From: Paenibacillus sp. DMB5
Lineage (GTDB): Bacteria; Bacillota; Bacilli; Paenibacillales; Paenibacillaceae
Length of the DNA stretch: 64,000 bases
Assembly (NCBI RefSeq): GCF_001517085.1
Contig: NZ_LRAC01000133.1
Coordinates: 22,811 to 86,810 of the forward strand
Direction of reading: 5' to 3'
Position 1 is the first letter of the stretch. Every line of letters begins with the position of its first letter. Below are positions 17,355 through 26,206 of the stretch, in pieces. The position numbers were made by a program, and so were the translations under genes. The notes below the pieces were generated by a model. That model made no database searches. It saw only the letters and a program-made list of their open reading frames with translations, and was not told where the DNA came from.

Positions 17355-17467
17355 ATATCCACAAGCTACTGTGGAAATCCTGTGCATAATTTGTTAGTAA
17401 GGATAATAAAGCCATTTCCTACACAGTGGAATATGGGGATAATAGTTATGCACAGGAGATTTCCACA
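17355..17467. promoter_or_regulatory. DnaA-box cluster upstream of sda
   Basis: Two perfect TTATGCACA boxes lie at 17381-17389 (minus strand) and 17446-17454 (plus). Near matches to TTATCCACA are ATATCCACA at 17355-17363 and ATTTCCACA at 17370-17378 (minus) and 17459-17467 (plus). The cluster ends about ten bases upstream of the sda -35 box. Five sites in about 110 bases is far above chance. There is no dnaA or dnaN nearby, so this is not the chromosomal origin. Between 17468 and 17603 I see nothing. Confidence 0.75.
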
Positions 17468-17603
17468 CTGGCAGCAAGTAAAAAAAATCCAAAACGTTCA
17501 CAAAATTTAGAATTTTCTACCTCATATTACCTCGAAAGCAGCATAACTAAACGCAATTTTAGCCTATAGTTATCATTATCGTCAATTCAAAAAAAAACAT
17601 TAA

Positions 17604-18268
17604 TTACTTTGGTCTTGTATTTACTTCCAAAATCCAGATTTTTCCCCGGTGATCCACTGCATAGTCAAACCCCAGCTCGCCGATGCCCGGAAAATGTCTT
17701 TCCAGCAGCTCGATGCAGACATGTGTCAGCCGGCGCATTTCCGCTTTTTTGGCCGACGTACTGATTCTTGGAAGTGAAAGGCGCAGACCATGCCGGCAGC
17801 TCATCATCGTACCGCCTTTACACAGATTGGTGACAAACAAACCCGGGCGAGCCAGTCTGCCCACCATGGACCGGAATTCCCAGTGGTCGCCGTTTTTCAC
17901 AACCTTAACCCGGTAGTCGATCGGGCGTCCGGCAATCCGGGCAAGTGAGATCCCCTGCTGGATCATATAGCCGCCGTCTTCAGCTTCACCCGGTCAAGCG
18001 CGCGCTTCATCGATCCGAAATCACCATATACCCGGGTGCTGTGATTGTAGGTGAATCCGTACCCCCGGTGGTCCCGGAACACTTTTATCACACCATGGCC
18101 CCCGCCGCCCACAATCGGCTTAATTACTACATTCCCATACGCTTTCAGCATAGCTGACAGTGCGGCAGCGTTATATCCCTTCGTTCTCGGAATGTAACCG
18201 GCAACCCGTGAATCGCTGAGCAGCGCCTCGGTTTTCAGCCACTTGCTGGCCAGTTGTCTTCCCGCCAT
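17604..18268 (-). pseudogene. YheC/YheD-family ATP-grasp protein, frameshifted
   Basis: Members of this Bacillales family resemble ATP-grasp ligases and are linked to the spore coat; the reaction is unknown. The first frame gives GYIPRTKGYNAAALSAML and the ATP-binding VVIKPIVGGGGHGVIKV. The second continues as YMIQQGISLARIAGRPIDYRV, a cation-binding end FDYAVDHRGKIWILEVNTRP and a stop. They are offset by one base near 17977-17985; restoring one base gives about 221 residues with EDGGYMIQQ across the joint. This is the short form of the family, with the ATP-grasp part only. AAAGGAGAGGGGAAA precedes the start. Confidence 0.75.
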
Positions 18269-18439
18269 TTTCCCCTCTCCTTTCGCAATCCCAGCCTACC
18301 CTATAGATTACTCAGAAAAGGAGCCGCCCTCCTGTATGATTGTCCGTGTAAAGCCCGCTCACAGCAAAAAAGGGCATATGGCTGCGGGCCTTATGTCCGT
18401 GGTAAATGCACTCTTCTCTATCCGCCAGCTAATTTCAAC

Positions 18440-18779
18440 GCAAGATTACGCTATACCGCATATACATATTTTTGTAAAATAGGAACGCAGAAACGCACCG
18501 AATTCTGGATGTTTGCACTGGTCAACACTTTAATCGGATTTCTGCTCGCTTTTGCAGAAGCCTCTATTGGATATCTCTCCCTTATTGAGCACGATCTATC
18601 ACTGGTTTATATTCATTCCTTCCTGGGCCGTACTGGTCCGCCGGCTGCATGATAGCGGAAGAACGGGGTGGTGGGTTCTCATCGCCTTTATCCCTTATCT
18701 CGGCTTCCTGATCCTGTTTATTTTCGCCTGCCTTGACAGCGAAGGAGACAACCAGTACGGGCCAAGCCCCAAGTATTAG
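18440..18779 (+). pseudogene. DUF805 family membrane protein, disrupted
   Basis: One frame carries RTEFWMFALVNTLIGFLLAF; another, from about 18615, carries FIPSWAVLVRRLHDSGRTGWW, then GFLILFIFACLDSEGDNQYGPSPKY and the stop at 18779. Together these are the hallmarks of DUF805: xEFW start, RRLHDxGRSGWW and DSxxGxNxYGPxPK end. The frames differ by one base near 18600-18620. I find no convincing start codon or ribosome-binding site for the N-terminal part, so the 5' limit is approximate and the gene may also be truncated there. Confidence 0.65.
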
Positions 18780-18880
18780 TTCACTGGTATCAACATCTGA
18801 AATTCATCCGCTTCCGCCTGACCTCCTCACTGGAAATCCCTAAAAATTAACTGTATTATTACCATGTGAGAGGGGGCTTC

Positions 18881-19093
18881 ATGATGGCTCAATTATTCGA
18901 GGTATTGTACTGGTTCGCAATGGTCGGCATGTCTGTTGTTCTGGCAGGTACTACTATCCTTGTGTGTGCACTCGGCATCAGATTTATCCGCGACCGCCGC
19001 CGGATTCTGGGGGCTGGCTGTATCGCTTTTTCTCTCGCCACCGCCGCCCTGATCGTATTTATGATCAACTTCAAGTTCATTATCCCCGCTTAA
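18881..19093 (+). CDS. Small two-helix membrane protein, hypothetical
   Basis: A 70-residue protein with two hydrophobic segments (about residues 7-31 and 42-66) separated by a basic loop, RFIRDRRR. The start at 18881 follows GAGAGGGGGCTTC; two consecutive Met codons are present. I do not recognise a family. It has no operon partner, lying between the broken DUF805 gene and the oxidoreductase. The basic loop predicts a cytoplasmic turn with both termini outside. Confidence 0.55.
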   Translation: MMAQLFEVLYWFAMVGMSVVLAGTTILVCALGIRFIRDRRRILGAGCIAFSLATAALIVFMINFKFIIPA

Positions 19094-19256
19094 CCTGCTG
19101 TCATTCGAGGATACTATTTACTCTATGAAAAATCCGGCCGATGGCTTGTGCAGATAGACTGGTTAATCCGCTCAAAAACTTTTTTCTACTATATATACTA
19201 TTTATTTAATATTACATGTATCAGGAGATTGGCCTTATTGGCGGAAGGGGATATAT

Positions 19257-20234
19257 ATGAATAAAATCATTCACTGGGGTATCATCGGCTGCGGGGATGT
19301 AACCGAGGTCAAGAGCGGACCTGCGCTCCAGAAGGCGGAAGGCTCGCAGCTTGTTGCCGTCATGCGCCGTAACAGCGAACTTGCAGCAGATTATTCACGG
19401 CGGCACGGCGTGCCCCGCTGGTATTCCAGTGCATCTGAGCTGATTGCCGATCCTGGCGTTAACGCCGTGTATATAGCCACACCGCCCTCTACGCATATGG
19501 AATACACACTGGCTGCGGCAAGGGCCGGTAAACCCGTCTATGTCGAGAAGCCCATGGGTCTAAACACTTCAGAGTGCGAGTCCATGCTGGCTGCCTGTGA
19601 GCAGGCCGGTGTTCCGCTGTATGTGGCTTATTACCGGAGAGGACTACCCCGTTACCGTAAGGTTAAGGAATGGCTGGATTCGGGGGCGATCGGCGAACCC
19701 CGGTTTGTACGTACTCTGCATATGACCAAACCGCTCGAAGCTGTAGACGGGCATTACTGGCGGGTAAATCCGGCCATTTCAGGCGGCGGCCTGTTTATGG
19801 ATCTGGGCAGCCATACCCTGGATTTGCTGGATTTCCTGCTCGGCCCGGTCAAGGACGCGGATGGACATGCCTCCAACCTGGGAAGCCCTTATGCGCCGGA
19901 GGATACTGTTTCTGGACGATACCAGTTTGAATCTGGCGTCCATGGAACCGGAATCTGGTGCTTCAACGCCTATTCCAACGAAGATGTAACTGAAATTGTG
20001 GGCAGCCTTGGCAGCATCACCTTCTCCACCTTTTCAGAGCAGCCGGTTATTCTACGGACAGAGAACGGCGAGCAGCCGGTATTTATTCCCCACCCTGTTC
20101 ATATCCAGCAGCCGCTGATCCAGTCCATTACCGACGAGCTGCTTGGGCGCGGCACCGCTCTCAGCACGGGTCTAACCGCTATCCGCACAAGCCGTGTTAT
20201 GGATGAATTGGTGAAGAACTATAACGGACGCTAA
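19257..20234 (+). CDS. Gfo/Idh/MocA family NAD(P)-dependent oxidoreductase
   Basis: A 325-residue dehydrogenase of the glucose-fructose oxidoreductase/inositol dehydrogenase family. The N-terminal Rossmann fold begins IIGCGDVTEVKSGPAL and contains VYIATPPSTHMEYT and the family marker YVEKPMGLN. The C-terminal alpha/beta domain includes GGGLFMDLGSHTLDLLDFL, with the catalytic-region His. Start after GGAAGGGG. Substrate is probably a sugar or inositol derivative, but nothing near it indicates which. It seems to be a single-gene unit. Confidence 0.88.
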   Translation: MNKIIHWGIIGCGDVTEVKSGPALQKAEGSQLVAVMRRNSELAADYSRRHGVPRWYSSASELIADPGVNAVYIATPPSTHMEYTLAAARAGKPVYVEKPMGLNTSECESMLAACEQAGVPLYVAYYRRGLPRYRKVKEWLDSGAIGEPRFVRTLHMTKPLEAVDGHYWRVNPAISGGGLFMDLGSHTLDLLDFLLGPVKDADGHASNLGSPYAPEDTVSGRYQFESGVHGTGIWCFNAYSNEDVTEIVGSLGSITFSTFSEQPVILRTENGEQPVFIPHPVHIQQPLIQSITDELLGRGTALSTGLTAIRTSRVMDELVKNYNGR

Positions 20235-20247
20235 TGCCCCATACTAA

Positions 20248-20697
20248 TTAGTTTTCATCCCCTTTAATGCCCAATAGGGTTAGCAGCTCCGCTTCCCTTT
20301 TTTTCAGATATAAATAAAATTCCGCCCGCTCAAATATCTGCATTTGATCAAATATAATCATATAATGATGTTTTTCATCGCCTGTATCCAGCAAATGTTC
20401 TATATATTCGATTGTCTCTTCAAAAAAACTGGTGTCTGCCTCATTCCCGTAATCCCTAATAGCCTGCTTAAACACCATAAGATGCACCGGGATGTGCAAT
20501 ATCACTTCTCTGTAGAGGTCAGAATCTGTTTCCAGCTTCATTTTACTCCTGGCACGCATCAGCTCCCATTTTTCTTGGAACCATTCATGGAAAGGATGCA
20601 CTGCTAAATAGAGAGGCTCATAAAAAAGCAAATCCCTCTGCAGCTCCATCAACTCCTTACGGGCCTTACTTCGCTTAATGTACCTGAATGTCAGCAT
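20248..20697 (-). CDS. Hypothetical protein
   Basis: A 149-residue soluble protein, rich in charged and aromatic residues (LFYEPLYLAVHPFHEWFQEKWELM), likely all-helical. No motif I recognise. It converges with the oxidoreductase gene, leaving 13 bases between stops, and shares direction with the hypothetical gene at 20866-21474; the 168-base gap between them shows no terminator. The helical, HEPN-like or four-helix appearance is only an impression. Confidence 0.55.
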   Translation of the reverse strand: MLTFRYIKRSKARKELMELQRDLLFYEPLYLAVHPFHEWFQEKWELMRARSKMKLETDSDLYREVILHIPVHLMVFKQAIRDYGNEADTSFFEETIEYIEHLLDTGDEKHHYMIIFDQMQIFERAEFYLYLKKREAELLTLLGIKGDEN

Positions 20698-20865
20698 CTC
20701 ACCATCTCCCTGAGTTGTACAGTGGCTGCATAACCGCCGGATTCCGTCTAACGGACCCAGATGATCCTATTTCGCCAAAATGGCAAAAGCGATACGGTCC
20801 GTTAAAATCTGCCGACCGCTCTTTGCCGCACACGGAAACCGCAGACCCGCAATCCTCAGCCATGC

Positions 20866-21474
20866 TCACATCTTAAAAACAATCTCTTCTCCCGCCTCCA
20901 TTTTATCAAATCGGCCACTGCTTTCTTGAAACCTGAACTCCGTTCCGGACGGGTCATCAGGCAATGGTGGAGACACCAAAAATCTGTAGGAGGCATGATC
21001 CGACCTGCTCCCGCTAGTCATCATCCGGCAGTCATAACCCTCCCCTATGGATAATTCGTAGCTGTAATGCTGTCTAATCTCAGGACGCTCGAATGGCTGC
21101 TCCGGAGCCTCCCAGTCTATATTAAGGATAATTACACTGGCATTACTGTATTGGTGAATGGAAGTCAGCGTGTAGAAGCGTTTTCCCTGCTCCACTGACT
21201 TCAGAAGGGGAATATGTTTTCTGAAATCAGCAGGCTTCACGATCGGCCGAAAATTCTCCTCGTTCAGCATAGCGGCGAACATGGATCTCAGAAACTCCTC
21301 GTAGAGTCCAAAACGGCTTGACCACTCAGCAATCCTTTCAAGAGGCGGACAACCCGGATTATTGTCCGAAACTTCCTTCCGCTGCTGGATCAACGCACAT
21401 ATTTGCTCATCCAATTCAATAATCCGTTCATCATAGTGCTCCGTCGGCCGTTCAAAGGGCAACATTCTCATCAT
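20866..21474 (-). CDS. Hypothetical protein with chorismate-mutase-like N-terminal helix
   Basis: A 202-residue protein. Residues about 18-75 (ERIIELDEQICALIQQRKEVSD) have the spacing of the long first helix of AroQ-type chorismate mutases. Residues that would complete an active site are not evident, and the remaining 120 residues look beta-rich (FYTLTSIHQYSNASVIILNID). The start at 21474 is chosen because GGAGGAGATATA precedes it; the longer frame lies over the terminator of the next gene. Function unknown; the mutase likeness is weak. Confidence 0.6.
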   Translation of the reverse strand: MMRMLPFERPTEHYDERIIELDEQICALIQQRKEVSDNNPGCPPLERIAEWSSRFGLYEEFLRSMFAAMLNEENFRPIVKPADFRKHIPLLKSVEQGKRFYTLTSIHQYSNASVIILNIDWEAPEQPFERPEIRQHYSYELSIGEGYDCRMMTSGSRSDHASYRFLVSPPLPDDPSGTEFRFQESSGRFDKMEAGEEIVFKM

Positions 21475-21491
21475 TATATCTCCTCCTTCAA

Positions 21492-21545
21492 ATAAAAAAC
21501 CTCCCGAAAGTGTATTCTGCAATGTACACATTCCAAGAGGTTCTG
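21492..21545 (-). terminator. Terminator of the HesB/IscA-type gene
   Basis: On the minus strand AACCTC..GTGTA and TACAC..GAGGTT pair and are followed by TTTTTATTTG. It overlaps the leader of the gene at 20866-21474. Confidence 0.7.
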
Positions 21546-21590
21546 ATTATAGATTATTGTGTTCAATCCACACTGCTTCTTACGCCTTGC

Positions 21591-21950
21591 TTAACAAGGC
21601 TCTGCGCTCGGATTCCCCGCTTCTTCCTTCGTACGGAACGACGATCCGCATCCACATGTTACTGTTGCATTCGGATTATGGATGGTGAACCCGCCCGTCA
21701 TGCCGGATTCCTCGAAGTCGATCGTAAGGCCGTTCAGGTAACGGATATCGTCCTTGCTGACTACTACCTTGAGCCCTTCAACATCCATGTAAACATCCTG
21801 CTCGGTCTCGTTATCGTCAAAGCCCATTGCGTAAGAGAATCCGCTGCAGCCGCCCGCTGTTACGCCAAGACGGAGGAACATATTGGGTACTTCCTGTTCA
21901 GCCAGCATCGTCTTCAGATGTCCGGCAGCTGTTTCACTGATTGTAATCAT
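21591..21950 (-). CDS. HesB/IscA-type iron-sulfur cluster carrier (YutM/ErpA-like)
   Basis: A 119-residue A-type Fe-S carrier that passes clusters from the assembly scaffold to apoproteins. The three conserved cysteines are present: GGCSGFSY at about residues 34-41 and the C-terminal CGCGSSF at about 99-105. Length and the ITISETAAGHLKTML start fit the family; a short extra tail ends in Cys. B. subtilis yutM lies in the same redox/Fe-S neighbourhood with yumC, yutI and yuzB, all found here within 10 kb. Single-gene unit with its own terminator. Confidence 0.9.
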   Translation of the reverse strand: MITISETAAGHLKTMLAEQEVPNMFLRLGVTAGGCSGFSYAMGFDDNETEQDVYMDVEGLKVVVSKDDIRYLNGLTIDFEESGMTGGFTIHNPNATVTCGCGSSFRTKEEAGNPSAEPC

Positions 21951-22105
21951 GGCCTAGCCTCCTATAAGTTATATAATGTCATAAGCCTTCCGGCTAAAAG
22001 TTATACTCTATATAAAATTCAGTATACTCCACTCTGCCCCGCCGCTCAAGTCATAACTCCCCAGCAGCAGCAGCCACGGCAGGAAATGCTAACGCTCAGC
22101 AGCGG

Positions 22106-22134
22106 TTGCTCACCTTTGGAGAGAGGTTTATAAT
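22106..22134 (+). promoter_or_regulatory. Predicted sigma-A promoter of mqnE
   Basis: TTGCTC (22106-22111) and TATAAT (22129-22134) with 17-base spacing, about 110 bases before the mqnE start. Confidence 0.6.
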
Positions 22135-22173
22135 AGGTTAAGCGATGATCTGTAAAATTCGGAAATTTGTCAT

Positions 22174-22218
22174 AGAGGCTGGTTGCCTCTTTATTTATGT
22201 TCATGAACCGCCGGTTCA
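22174..22218 (+). promoter_or_regulatory. Terminator-like hairpin and palindrome in the mqnE leader
   Basis: AGAGGC (22174-22179) and GCCTCT (22185-22190) form a hairpin followed by TTATTTAT, like an intrinsic terminator, inside the leader. It is followed by the palindrome TGAACCG-C-CGGTTCA (22204-22218), 14 bases before the Shine-Dalgarno site. Together these could be an attenuator or a repressor site; no known riboswitch is recognised. Confidence 0.4.
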
Positions 22219-22246
22219 GGAAGTCTAACCTTCAGGAGGAATTCAT

Positions 22247-23353
22247 ATGTCTACACTTATAACCCCACACACCGATGCCAGAATGGCGCATATTATTGAG
22301 AAGGTCCGCGGCGGAGAACGGTTAAATCTGGAAGATGGCGTTTATTTATATGAAAGCGATGACTTGCTCACGATCGGCCAGCTGGCTAATGAGGTAAATC
22401 TGCGCAAAAACGGGAAAAAGGTTTATTTTATCGAAAATATGAGCCTATATTTCACCAATGTCTGCGAATCGCGCTGCGCATTCTGCAATTTCCGCAAAGA
22501 TGACGGCGAAGAAGGAGCCTACACCCTGTCCGGTCCGGAAATGGTGCAATATGTCGAACAGCATATTCATCCGGGCGTCCGCGAGTTCCATATTGTCGGC
22601 GGCCATAATGATAAGGTGCCCTTCCAGTATTACGTTGATTCACTCAAAGCGCTGAATGAACGCTTCCCTGAGGTAACGCTCAAGGCTTATACAGCAGCAG
22701 AGATTGATTTCTTCACCCGCATCAGCGGACTCAGCATCCGCGAGGTGCTGGAACAGCTGCGCGCGGCAGGGCTGAAGTCACTGACCGGCGGCGGAGCAGA
22801 AATTCTGTCCGACCAGTACCGCAAAAAAATGCGGGTTGATAAAGCGAATGTCGAGGAGTATCTGGAGGTTCACCGGACCGCCCACAAAATGGGCATGAGA
22901 ACACATACTACGATGCTGTACGGTTCGATTGAATCCCGGGAGGATCGCATCCGCCACATGCTGCAGATCCGTGAGCTGCAGGACGAAACGAACGGCTTCA
23001 TGGTGTTCATTCCGCTGTCCATGCAGCCGAAGAACCGCAATGCCGGCATTATGCGCCGCAACTCTGCGTATGAGGATCTCAAGACGATTGCGGTCAGCCG
23101 GCTGATGCTCGATAATTTTGACCATATCAAGGCTTACTTCATTAATATAGGTGTGCAGCTGACCCAGGTTGCCATGAGCTTCGGCGCATCCGATGTGCAC
23201 GGAACAATCCTGAAGGAGCGGATCAGCCACGCCGCCGGGGCGTTGACGCCGGAGGGTATGACCCGCGAAGAGCTGATCTGGCTGGTCAAAGGCGCCGGCC
23301 GTATTCCGGTTGAACGGGATACCTTCTACAATGAAATTAAAGTGTACGAATAG
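22247..23353 (+). CDS. mqnE: Aminofutalosine synthase MqnE (radical SAM)
   Basis: A 368-residue radical SAM enzyme of the futalosine route to menaquinone; it joins the MqnA product 3-[(1-carboxyvinyl)oxy]benzoate with SAM to give aminofutalosine. The cluster motif is CESRCAFCNF (CxxxCxxC, about residues 73-82). HIVGGHNDKVPFQYY and LKSLTGGGAEILSDQYR match MqnE and separate it from the related MqnC and CofH. The C-terminal ITxAAG-type segment is ISHAAGALTPEGMTREEL. Start after CAGGAGGAATTCAT. MqnA, B, C and D are not in the window. It sits beside NADH dehydrogenase-like genes that would use the quinone. Confidence 0.9.
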   Translation: MSTLITPHTDARMAHIIEKVRGGERLNLEDGVYLYESDDLLTIGQLANEVNLRKNGKKVYFIENMSLYFTNVCESRCAFCNFRKDDGEEGAYTLSGPEMVQYVEQHIHPGVREFHIVGGHNDKVPFQYYVDSLKALNERFPEVTLKAYTAAEIDFFTRISGLSIREVLEQLRAAGLKSLTGGGAEILSDQYRKKMRVDKANVEEYLEVHRTAHKMGMRTHTTMLYGSIESREDRIRHMLQIRELQDETNGFMVFIPLSMQPKNRNAGIMRRNSAYEDLKTIAVSRLMLDNFDHIKAYFINIGVQLTQVAMSFGASDVHGTILKERISHAAGALTPEGMTREELIWLVKGAGRIPVERDTFYNEIKVYE

Positions 23354-23425
23354 TTTAATAGATTAGTACTGCAGTGCCTGTTGCAATGCCATATTACAAC
23401 CATATGCGAAAGGAAGACTGGTCCC

Positions 23426-24487
23426 ATGAGAACACTACTTGTCCTTGGCGGCGGCTACGGCGGCCTTGCCCTGATCCAGGAATTGCTCAACCACCATCTG
23501 CCCCACGATGTGGAGATTGTTTTGATTGACCGGATGCCTTATCAGGGAATCAAGACGGAATATTATGCGCTTGCCGCAGGTACTGTGAATGACTATCATC
23601 TGCGTATCCAATTCCCTGTTCATCCGCGCCTCACCGTACGCTACGGGGAGGTCGGCTCGATTGATCTGGACAGCCGGCTGGTCTTCCTGGAATCAGGAGA
23701 GCCGGTTCCCTATGATATTCTGGCAATTGCCCTCGGGTGCACGGATAATTACCATGGTATCCAGGGAGCAGAGCAGTATACCTGTAGCATCCAGAGCTTC
23801 TCCGCCACCCGCGAAACATACCGCCGCCTGAATGACATCAAGCCTTACGGATCAGTCAATATCGTAGGCGGAGGACTGAGCGGGGTTGAAATCGCTGCAG
23901 AGCTGCGAGAGAGCCGTCCGGATCTGAACATCAGCATTCTGGACCGCGGGGAGCGTGTTCTGTCCGCTTTTCCGGCCAAGCTGTCCCGGTATGTAGAGGA
24001 ATGGTTCAGCGAGCACCAGGTTAAGACGTTTGGGCGGATTTCTGTGTCCCACGTCGAAAAGGATGCCGTCTTTAACGGCACCCAGGCGATTGCAGCGGAT
24101 GTAACGGTATGGACTGCGGGCATCCAGCCGGTCAAGGTTGTCCAGCAGCTGGAGCTGCCTAAAGACCGCGGCGGCCGGCTCATTGTTGGCCCGCACTCTA
24201 ATCTGGCCGATTATCCGGAGGTATACGTAATCGGTGACTGCGCCAGCCTGCCTTTTGCACCGAGCGCACAGGCTGCAGGCGCGCAGGGAGAACAGGTGGC
24301 ATACGTGCTCCGTTCACTCTGGCGGGGGGATACCCCCAGACTGCATGCCATGAAGCTGAAGGGAACACTGGGATCGCTGGGCAAGAATGCCGGGTTCGGC
24401 CTGATGGGCCGCCGCTCTGTAATGGGACGGGTCCCCCGCCTGCTCAAGAGCGGAGTGCTCTGGATGTCCAAGCGGCATTTCGGCTAA
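23426..24487 (+). CDS. NADH dehydrogenase-like FAD/NAD-binding oxidoreductase (YutJ-like)
   Basis: A 353-residue flavoprotein related to type II NADH dehydrogenases. FAD loop VLGGGYGGLALIQ at the N-terminus, NAD loop IVGGGLSGVEIA near residue 150, and the VIGDCASLPFAPSAQAA segment. The start at 23426 follows GAAAGGAAG; a longer frame upstream has no such site. It is 72 bases after mqnE and may be cotranscribed. In B. subtilis yutJ neighbours yuzB and yutI, as here. Whether it reduces quinone is unproven; it is shorter than the dehydrogenase at 14408. Confidence 0.85.
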   Translation: MRTLLVLGGGYGGLALIQELLNHHLPHDVEIVLIDRMPYQGIKTEYYALAAGTVNDYHLRIQFPVHPRLTVRYGEVGSIDLDSRLVFLESGEPVPYDILAIALGCTDNYHGIQGAEQYTCSIQSFSATRETYRRLNDIKPYGSVNIVGGGLSGVEIAAELRESRPDLNISILDRGERVLSAFPAKLSRYVEEWFSEHQVKTFGRISVSHVEKDAVFNGTQAIAADVTVWTAGIQPVKVVQQLELPKDRGGRLIVGPHSNLADYPEVYVIGDCASLPFAPSAQAAGAQGEQVAYVLRSLWRGDTPRLHAMKLKGTLGSLGKNAGFGLMGRRSVMGRVPRLLKSGVLWMSKRHFG

Positions 24488-24503
24488 GCTGCTGCCAGGC
24501 TGC

Positions 24504-24758
24504 TTAGTCGATTTCGAGGCTGTCCCAGGCCTCCTGCTCTTTGATGGCAGCCTCAATGGCCTGCTCCAGCTCCTCCGGAGAATCGGCCTCAATAATCTCG
24601 CCGTCAACCATGGCGAACGGTCTAAGATAGCATTCTCCGCAGTTATTCAGACAGCCGTATTCTACAACGTCATATTCGGGATTTTGTTCCAGCTTGTTCA
24701 TAAGCGGTCCTGTCCCGTGCCCGATATTACTGGCACAAAATTCAATAATTGGCCTCAT
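24504..24758 (-). CDS. yuzB: YuzB family protein (DUF1450)
   Basis: An 84-residue protein with conserved cysteines: one in IIEFCASNIGHGT and a cluster GCLNNCGECYLRPFAMVDGE. This spacing resembles thioredoxin-like [2Fe-2S] or zinc sites, and the family is called DUF1450/YuzB; function unknown. RBS AAGGAGAACAAC. It lies convergent to yutJ and divergent from yutI, the same grouping as in B. subtilis, which suggests a role near Fe-S metabolism. Confidence 0.85.
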   Translation of the reverse strand: MRPIIEFCASNIGHGTGPLMNKLEQNPEYDVVEYGCLNNCGECYLRPFAMVDGEIIEADSPEELEQAIEAAIKEQEAWDSLEID

Positions 24759-24840
24759 GTTGTTCTCCTTATTCTGTGCTAACCATTTTATTTTTTAACT
24801 TTTTGTACTATAATAAGTTTACGAAAGGAGTGATTGAGAA

Positions 24841-25089
24841 ATGAGTGAGAATGCACAAAGCACCACGATGTATGATGAGGTTCTGGAAGTACTCGATAAA
24901 CTTCGTCCGTTCCTGCAGCGCGATGGCGGCGACGTGGAATTGATCGACGTTGAAGACGGCATCGTCAAGCTGAAGCTTATGGGTGCCTGCGGCAGCTGCC
25001 CGAGCTCCACGATCACGCTGAAAGCCGGGATCGAACGCGCCCTGATTGAAGAAGTAGAAGGCGTGGAAGAAGTTATCCAAGTATTCTAA
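24841..25089 (+). CDS. yutI: NifU C-terminal-like Fe-S scaffold (YutI)
   Basis: An 82-residue NifU-like domain protein that assembles or carries an Fe-S cluster. The start region DEVLEVLDKLRPFLQRDGGDVELIDV and the cluster motif MGACGSCPSST (CxxC) are diagnostic. It ends VEEVIQVF. AAAGGAGTGATTGAGAA precedes the start, and a TATAAT box lies at 24809-24814. It has a strong terminator at 25104-25140. It complements the A-type carrier at 21591. Confidence 0.93.
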   Translation: MSENAQSTTMYDEVLEVLDKLRPFLQRDGGDVELIDVEDGIVKLKLMGACGSCPSSTITLKAGIERALIEEVEGVEEVIQVF

Positions 25090-25103
25090 TCCCGTTCTAT
25101 ACC

Positions 25104-25140
25104 GTCCCGTCTCCCTAATTCAGGGGGCGGGATTTTTTCT
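25104..25140 (+). terminator. Terminator of yutI
   Basis: CCCGTCTCCCT and GGGGGCGGG pair and are followed by ATTTTTTCT. Confidence 0.8.
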
Positions 25141-25191
25141 ATTATAGAGGATTTCATGCAGAGCCACAACCCGCATACTACTGGCAAAGTA

Positions 25192-25242
25192 CAAAAAGGG
25201 CTGTCCCGCAGGGTCATCAGATGACCTGTCCGGAACAGCCTC
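25192..25242 (-). terminator. Terminator of the metNPQ operon
   Basis: On the minus strand GGCTGTTCCGGACAGGTCATC pairs with GATGACC..CGGGACAGCC, then TTTTTG. Confidence 0.8.
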
Positions 25243-25274
25243 TTGTTCATTCCATAGCCGCTTTAATCCGCTGC

Positions 25275-26152
25275 TTAAAATGCAGGGATAATGGCGCCTT
25301 CGTATTTCTCTTCGATGAATGCCTTGGCTTCTGCAGAGTTCAGGGCTGCAGCCAGCTTCTGGATCGCATCGGAATCCTTGTTGTCAGGACGGGCAACCAG
25401 CAGGTTGGCGTAAGGGGAATCAGCACCTTCGATGAACAGGGCATCCTTCGTTGGAACCAGACCGGCTTCAAGCGCAAAGTTAGTATTGATCAGAGCCAGG
25501 TCAACTTCATCCAGCTGGCGCGCAGCATTGCTGCATCCAGTTCGATGATTTCCAGATTCTTAGGGTTTTCGGTAATATCCGCTTTAGTGGAAGTGATGTT
25601 AGTGTCATCCTTCAGCGTAATCAGGCCGTTCTTGGCCAGCAGGATCAGAGCGCGTCCGCCGTTGGTTGCATCGTTAGGAATTGCCACTTTTGCACCATCA
25701 GCCAGTTCGTCGACCGATTTGATCTTCTTGGAGTACGCGCCAAACGGCTCAACGTGAACAGCAGTTACAGATACCAGATCTGTTCCGTTCTTGGTGTTCT
25801 GGTCATCCAGGTATGGCTTGTGCTGGAAGAAGTTTGCATCAAGTGCTTTTTCGGCCAGCTGTGTGTTAGGCAGGATGTAGTCAGTGAATTCCTTAACTTC
25901 CAGCTTGATGCCTTGTGCCTCAAGCAGCGGAGCGATGGCGTTCAGAATTTCGGCATGAGGTACAGGAGAAGCACCCACAACAAGCGTTACCGGATCAGCA
26001 GCAGGCTCTGTAGTCGGCTCGGCGGAAGCATCAGCAGCCGGAGCGTTAGTTGCTGCAGAGTTCGCAGCGTTATTGGCAGTGTTATTGTTGCCGCAAGCAG
26101 CCAGCACCATTACCAAGGTCAGGCTGAATAGCGTCAGTAGTACTTTTTTCAT
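25275..26152 (-). pseudogene. metQ: Methionine-binding lipoprotein MetQ, frameshifted
   Basis: Substrate-binding lipoprotein of the D/L-methionine ABC importer. The signal peptide ends in the lipobox LAAC at residue 20. A low-complexity Asn/Ala/Glu linker follows, then the NlpA-type domain (LVVGASPVPHAEILN). The frame changes near 25517: the first frame reads DAAMLRASWMK, while a missing C would give MLRAQLDEVDLALIN, which then runs on to GAIIPAF and the stop at 25275. Rejoined length about 292 residues, slightly long because of the linker. Everything else is intact and the operon is riboswitch-controlled, so a sequencing indel is more likely than loss of the gene. Confidence 0.9.
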
Positions 26153-26206
26153 CTGTAAATCCCCCTCTAAAATGTGTTTATGAATAAGGCTATATTTGGT
26201 AGTACC

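Noticed and set aside
17355..17467. DnaA-box cluster as chromosomal replication origin
   Set aside because: No dnaA, dnaN or AT-rich unwinding region nearby; the location matches sda control.
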